From contig CAZHKH010000023.1 in NCBI GenBank assembly GCA_964532515.1, positions 1-16,756 on the forward strand: a stretch of 16,756 bases of DNA, in the 5' to 3' direction. Each line of letters starts with the position of its first letter. Position 1 is the first letter of the stretch. This document shows, piece after piece, positions 14,602-16,756 of this stretch. The notes beneath the pieces were generated by a model. The model searched no databases. It was not told the origin of the DNA and saw only the letters and a program-made list of their open reading frames with translations. This DNA is from TMED161 sp964532515 (lineage in GTDB: Bacteria > Fidelibacterota > Marinisomatia > SCGC-AAA003-L08 > D37C17). The position numbers were made by a program, and so were the translations under genes.

Positions 14602-15732
14602 CTAAAATCCATATAATTTGGCGCAATTACCGCCTACGATCATATCTTGCTCGTCCTGTGGTACCCCCTGCAAAATCTCACTCAAAATCCTCTGGGATTC
14701 AGGGAATGTTGATTCTGCATGAGGATAATCAGATCCCCACATCAACGTATGAACCCCTATCAAGTCCCTCATTTGAATGCCTAGATCATCCTCCTGGAAA
14801 CTATGTAAAACATTATTACGCATAAAATCGCTTGGAAGTGTATCTCCCTTGAAGCGGTAGGGAATGTTTTCGTGCCTTTCTTTGTAGTTTAGATCCATAC
14901 GCTTAATAAAATATGGAAGCCAGGCAATTTCATGTTCTGCTTCAACTACCTTAAGTTTTGGATACCTTTCAAAAACACCGACATATATCATCTGTGCAAG
15001 GTCCATTCTCACAAAATAGTCGTGGTTGCAACGATCCGCCCCGGACTGTGCATTTTTACCATCTTTTACAGTCAGTTTATGTCCAGGTCGGTTGGTAGTC
15101 ACATGCAAGGTAACCGGAATATCTATTTCCTCAGCAGCAGCCCAAAAAGGCTCATACATGGGCAAATCATAGCTTTGCCCAGCTCTTGGATATGAACTAA
15201 TCATCACTCCGGCCAGTCCTATTTCCTTGGCTCGTCTCATTTCCGCTATACCTTGCTCTATACCTTCATCTAAAAGAATCTCACCTATACCTTTAATTCG
15301 GTCTGGTGCGGCACCACAAAACTCCGCAAGCCAATCATTGTAGGCAGAAAATACATCCCTGAGGAGATCGTTGTTTTCCATGCCATAAAGAGGAAGCCCC
15401 GTGGACGGATAGAGGACTCCCCCCCAAACACCGTCTATATCCATATCTTTTACATGTTCCTCTGGGATAAATCCTCCTGGTCTAACGTTATCGAACACTC
15501 CAGCCTGTATAATTTCCTTCGGATTGGTAAATCGTTTTCCAGCAGCTGCAATATTACCAGTTGGTCCAAATTTAACATTATCAAAGTACCACCAGTCAGT
15601 GGGATCACCCTCCCCACCTTTTCTCAATTCTGGAATAGCGTCTCCCCATTTTTGCCTGTCCATGCGTTGTTCCCACAAATATGGCGGCTCAACAACATGA
15701 GAATCAGACGAAATAACCATTTTGTAACCCAT
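14602..15732 (-). CDS. Amidohydrolase-2 family protein (decarboxylase/hydrolase type)
   Basis: TIM-barrel metal enzyme of the amidohydrolase-2 group (ACMS decarboxylase, gamma-resorcylate decarboxylase and related hydrolases). The 376 residues are typical. Visible metal-site residues are D10 and H12 in SSDSHVVEP, H210 in VTLHVTT and D335 in WGSDYPHAEST. AEHEIAWLPYFIKRMD (265-280) is the characteristic helix after the fourth strand. The C-terminal NCAKLYGF is the usual end of the family. These proteins decarboxylate aromatic acids or hydrolyse related C-C or C-N bonds; the substrate is unknown. The ATG at 15732 has AGAGG five bases upstream. It is the most upstream gene of four on the minus strand. 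The 125-base gap to the phosphotriesterase-like gene leaves cotranscription uncertain. Confidence 0.9.
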   Translation of the reverse strand: MGYKMVISSDSHVVEPPYLWEQRMDRQKWGDAIPELRKGGEGDPTDWWYFDNVKFGPTGNIAAAGKRFTNPKEIIQAGVFDNVRPGGFIPEEHVKDMDIDGVWGGVLYPSTGLPLYGMENNDLLRDVFSAYNDWLAEFCGAAPDRIKGIGEILLDEGIEQGIAEMRRAKEIGLAGVMISSYPRAGQSYDLPMYEPFWAAAEEIDIPVTLHVTTNRPGHKLTVKDGKNAQSGADRCNHDYFVRMDLAQMIYVGVFERYPKLKVVEAEHEIAWLPYFIKRMDLNYKERHENIPYRFKGDTLPSDFMRNNVLHSFQEDDLGIQMRDLIGVHTLMWGSDYPHAESTFPESQRILSEILQGVPQDEQDMIVGGNCAKLYGF

Positions 15733-16140
15733 GATTGCCTCTCATCAGTGAATATAATCTCAAGAATTTATTGATGAGTTGATTCTACATCATTTAGCAT
15801 CTATTACGAAACACAAAACAGATAAAACTTAACAATCCGATTCGGACACAAGGTTATCTCAAACATTGGACAAGAAAATTCACGAGACCAAACCTCAATC
15901 AGTTCTTGATCTCAGGCAAGAATCTTAACTTCTTGATTATACGTCCAATTGACGAGAAGCATAGCTAATTCGACACAGAGTTAACATACAGTACATTACT
16001 TGGCATTAATATAGTAGAATCTACTGGAATGCTCTAATTTTCCGCCGAAACGTAGACCCGGGATAACATAGACCAAATAAAGGGAGAGCATATCATTAAT
16101 TACGCCTACCGAGAGATGTTCAATTCTAGGAGAATATCCA
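15733..16140. other. 408-bp divergent intergenic region
   Basis: No supported gene or tRNA lies between the amidohydrolase (minus) and Asp23 (plus) starts. It must contain both promoters, but I find no well-spaced pair. A TATAGT -10 candidate for the plus strand is at 16010-16015 without a proper -35. Short perfect palindromes are TCCGA-T-TCGGA (15836-15846) and AGTAGA-A-TCTACT (16013-16025); the second overlaps that -10. A weaker CAAGAA/TTCTTG pair lies near 15918-15936. AGGAGA at 16128-16133 is the ribosome-binding site of the next gene. Confidence 0.5.
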
Positions 16141-16596
16141 ATGGAACAAAAAGAGCAACCATATCTCCAAACAGAGCATAAACTAGAAATAGACCCGGTT
16201 CCTGCCCCATATTTCTCAAAGAAATTAAGATCTTCAATTGATGGGACCACACATATTAGTGATGATGCTATCGCTTCTATAGCGGGAATAGCTACAAACG
16301 AAGTCCAAGGCGTGGCAGAGGTGGGTTTAAGTTCACTACGCAAGCGTATAGCCGAAAAGATTAGAGGAGCAGAACGGAGCACACGAGGCATAGAAGTCTC
16401 TACAGGAGACAAAGAAGTAGTACTAGATATCACCGTGAAGCTTGTCTATGGCTACAGTATCCCCACAACAATTGTCGGCATCCGTAATAATGTCGCCGAT
16501 AAACTCCTTCGCTACTGTAACTTAGTGTCAAAAGAGATAAATGTAAGAGTAGCGGCTTTAGATTTCTCCAACTATCCAGAGAGTAGAGTAGAATAG
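16141..16596 (+). CDS. Asp23/Gls24-family envelope stress protein
   Basis: The 151-residue protein has an unconserved polar N-terminus (1-35) and then the Asp23 domain: HISDDAIASIAGIATNEVQGVAEVG (38-62), a basic stretch (about 66-82) and EVVLDITVKLVYGYSIPTTIVGIRNNV (92-118). In Firmicutes, where the family was studied, Asp23-type proteins sit at the membrane and respond to envelope or alkaline stress; in other phyla the role is unclear. There is no signal peptide or membrane segment. The ATG at 16141 is well supported by AGGAGA with seven-base spacing. A second, partial member follows 74 bases downstream on the same strand, so the two form a tandem paralogue pair. Confidence 0.88.
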   Translation: MEQKEQPYLQTEHKLEIDPVPAPYFSKKLRSSIDGTTHISDDAIASIAGIATNEVQGVAEVGLSSLRKRIAEKIRGAERSTRGIEVSTGDKEVVLDITVKLVYGYSIPTTIVGIRNNVADKLLRYCNLVSKEINVRVAALDFSNYPESRVE

Positions 16597-16670
16597 ATGG
16601 GCTTACTTATACGTAATGGCAATACTAATATTGGATTGTGGCCATAGGCTGCAAATATTGTCGAATCATA

Positions 16671-16756
16671 ATGAAAACTAAAACCGAAAATAGAGAGATC
16701 CTGAAAATTCAGGGTGGACTGTCAATTGATAACGATGTCATAGGATCTATAGCCGC
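16671..16756 (+). CDS. Second Asp23/Gls24-family protein, 3' truncated by window edge
   Basis: The frame from ATG 16671 stays open to the window end. The 28 visible residues include ILKIQGGLSIDNDVIGSIA, which matches the start of the Asp23 domain (compare HISDDAIASIAGIA in the gene before). This suggests a compact paralogue without the long polar N-terminus. The ATG lacks a clear Shine-Dalgarno site. The frame is open back to 16629, with a GTG at 16638 as another start. Only the family is supported, not the function. Confidence 0.65.
   Translation, partial: MKTKTENREILKIQGGLSIDNDVIGSIA

Noticed and set aside
15733..16140. A tRNA or small RNA gene in the long gap
   Set aside because: No acceptor/T-arm pattern or strong stem-loop array was seen; only short palindromes are present.
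15996..16433. Minus-strand 145-residue ORF covering the Asp23 gene
   Set aside because: It overlaps most of a recognisable Asp23 domain on the other strand, and its own translation shows no family motif.

Overview
The window looks like a piece of a moderately AT-rich, free-living bacterial chromosome. The gene mix points to Chloroflexota, and I would guess a marine SAR202-like lineage of Dehalococcoidia. The reasons are a type II isoleucyl-tRNA synthetase, tandem Asp23/Gls24 proteins, and many small-molecule hydrolases and lyases (amidohydrolase-2, phosphotriesterase-like, M20, gamma-glutamyltransferase-like, HpcH/HpaI aldolase). That placement is inference from gene content, not from a marker tree. 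Many starts are TTG or GTG, and most of these sit behind strong Shine-Dalgarno sites. I see no mobile element, CRISPR array, rRNA or tRNA.

Layout. Positions 1-2894 (+) hold a 5'-truncated ileS, convergent with a minus-strand pair, rph then an htrA-like protease (4864 down to 2913). The 158-bp gap between rph and ilvE carries two divergent promoters, each with a perfect TATAAT. ilvE (5023-5961) is followed by a small membrane protein and an overlapping PAP2-like membrane protein that lacks its catalytic histidines. On the minus strand lie a gamma-glutamyltransferase-family protein with its own promoter (8784-7051) and an aldolase-otsB pair (10531-8866). At 10531-10668 two strong divergent promoters meet with abutting -35 boxes, one for the aldolase and one for an OsmC-family gene.

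The main result is at 10668-11186. Two apparent small ORFs are one OsmC-family gene in a single reading frame, interrupted by one TGA exactly where OsmC proteins carry their peroxidatic cysteine. Directly after the TGA is a perfect 9-bp hairpin with a G-led loop, and the TGA itself lies at the base of a lower helix. This fits a bacterial SECIS element, so the gene most likely encodes a selenoprotein peroxidase rather than being a broken gene. No selenium machinery (selA, selB, selC, selD) is in the window.

Positions 11233-15732 hold four minus-strand genes: an amidohydrolase-2 protein, a phosphotriesterase-family hydrolase followed closely by a nitroreductase, and an M20 peptidase-like protein with two substituted metal ligands. 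They look like accessory catabolism of organic matter or xenobiotic-like compounds, but no substrate can be read from the sequence. A 408-bp gap (15733-16140) then leads into a plus-strand pair of Asp23/Gls24 genes, the second cut by the window edge.
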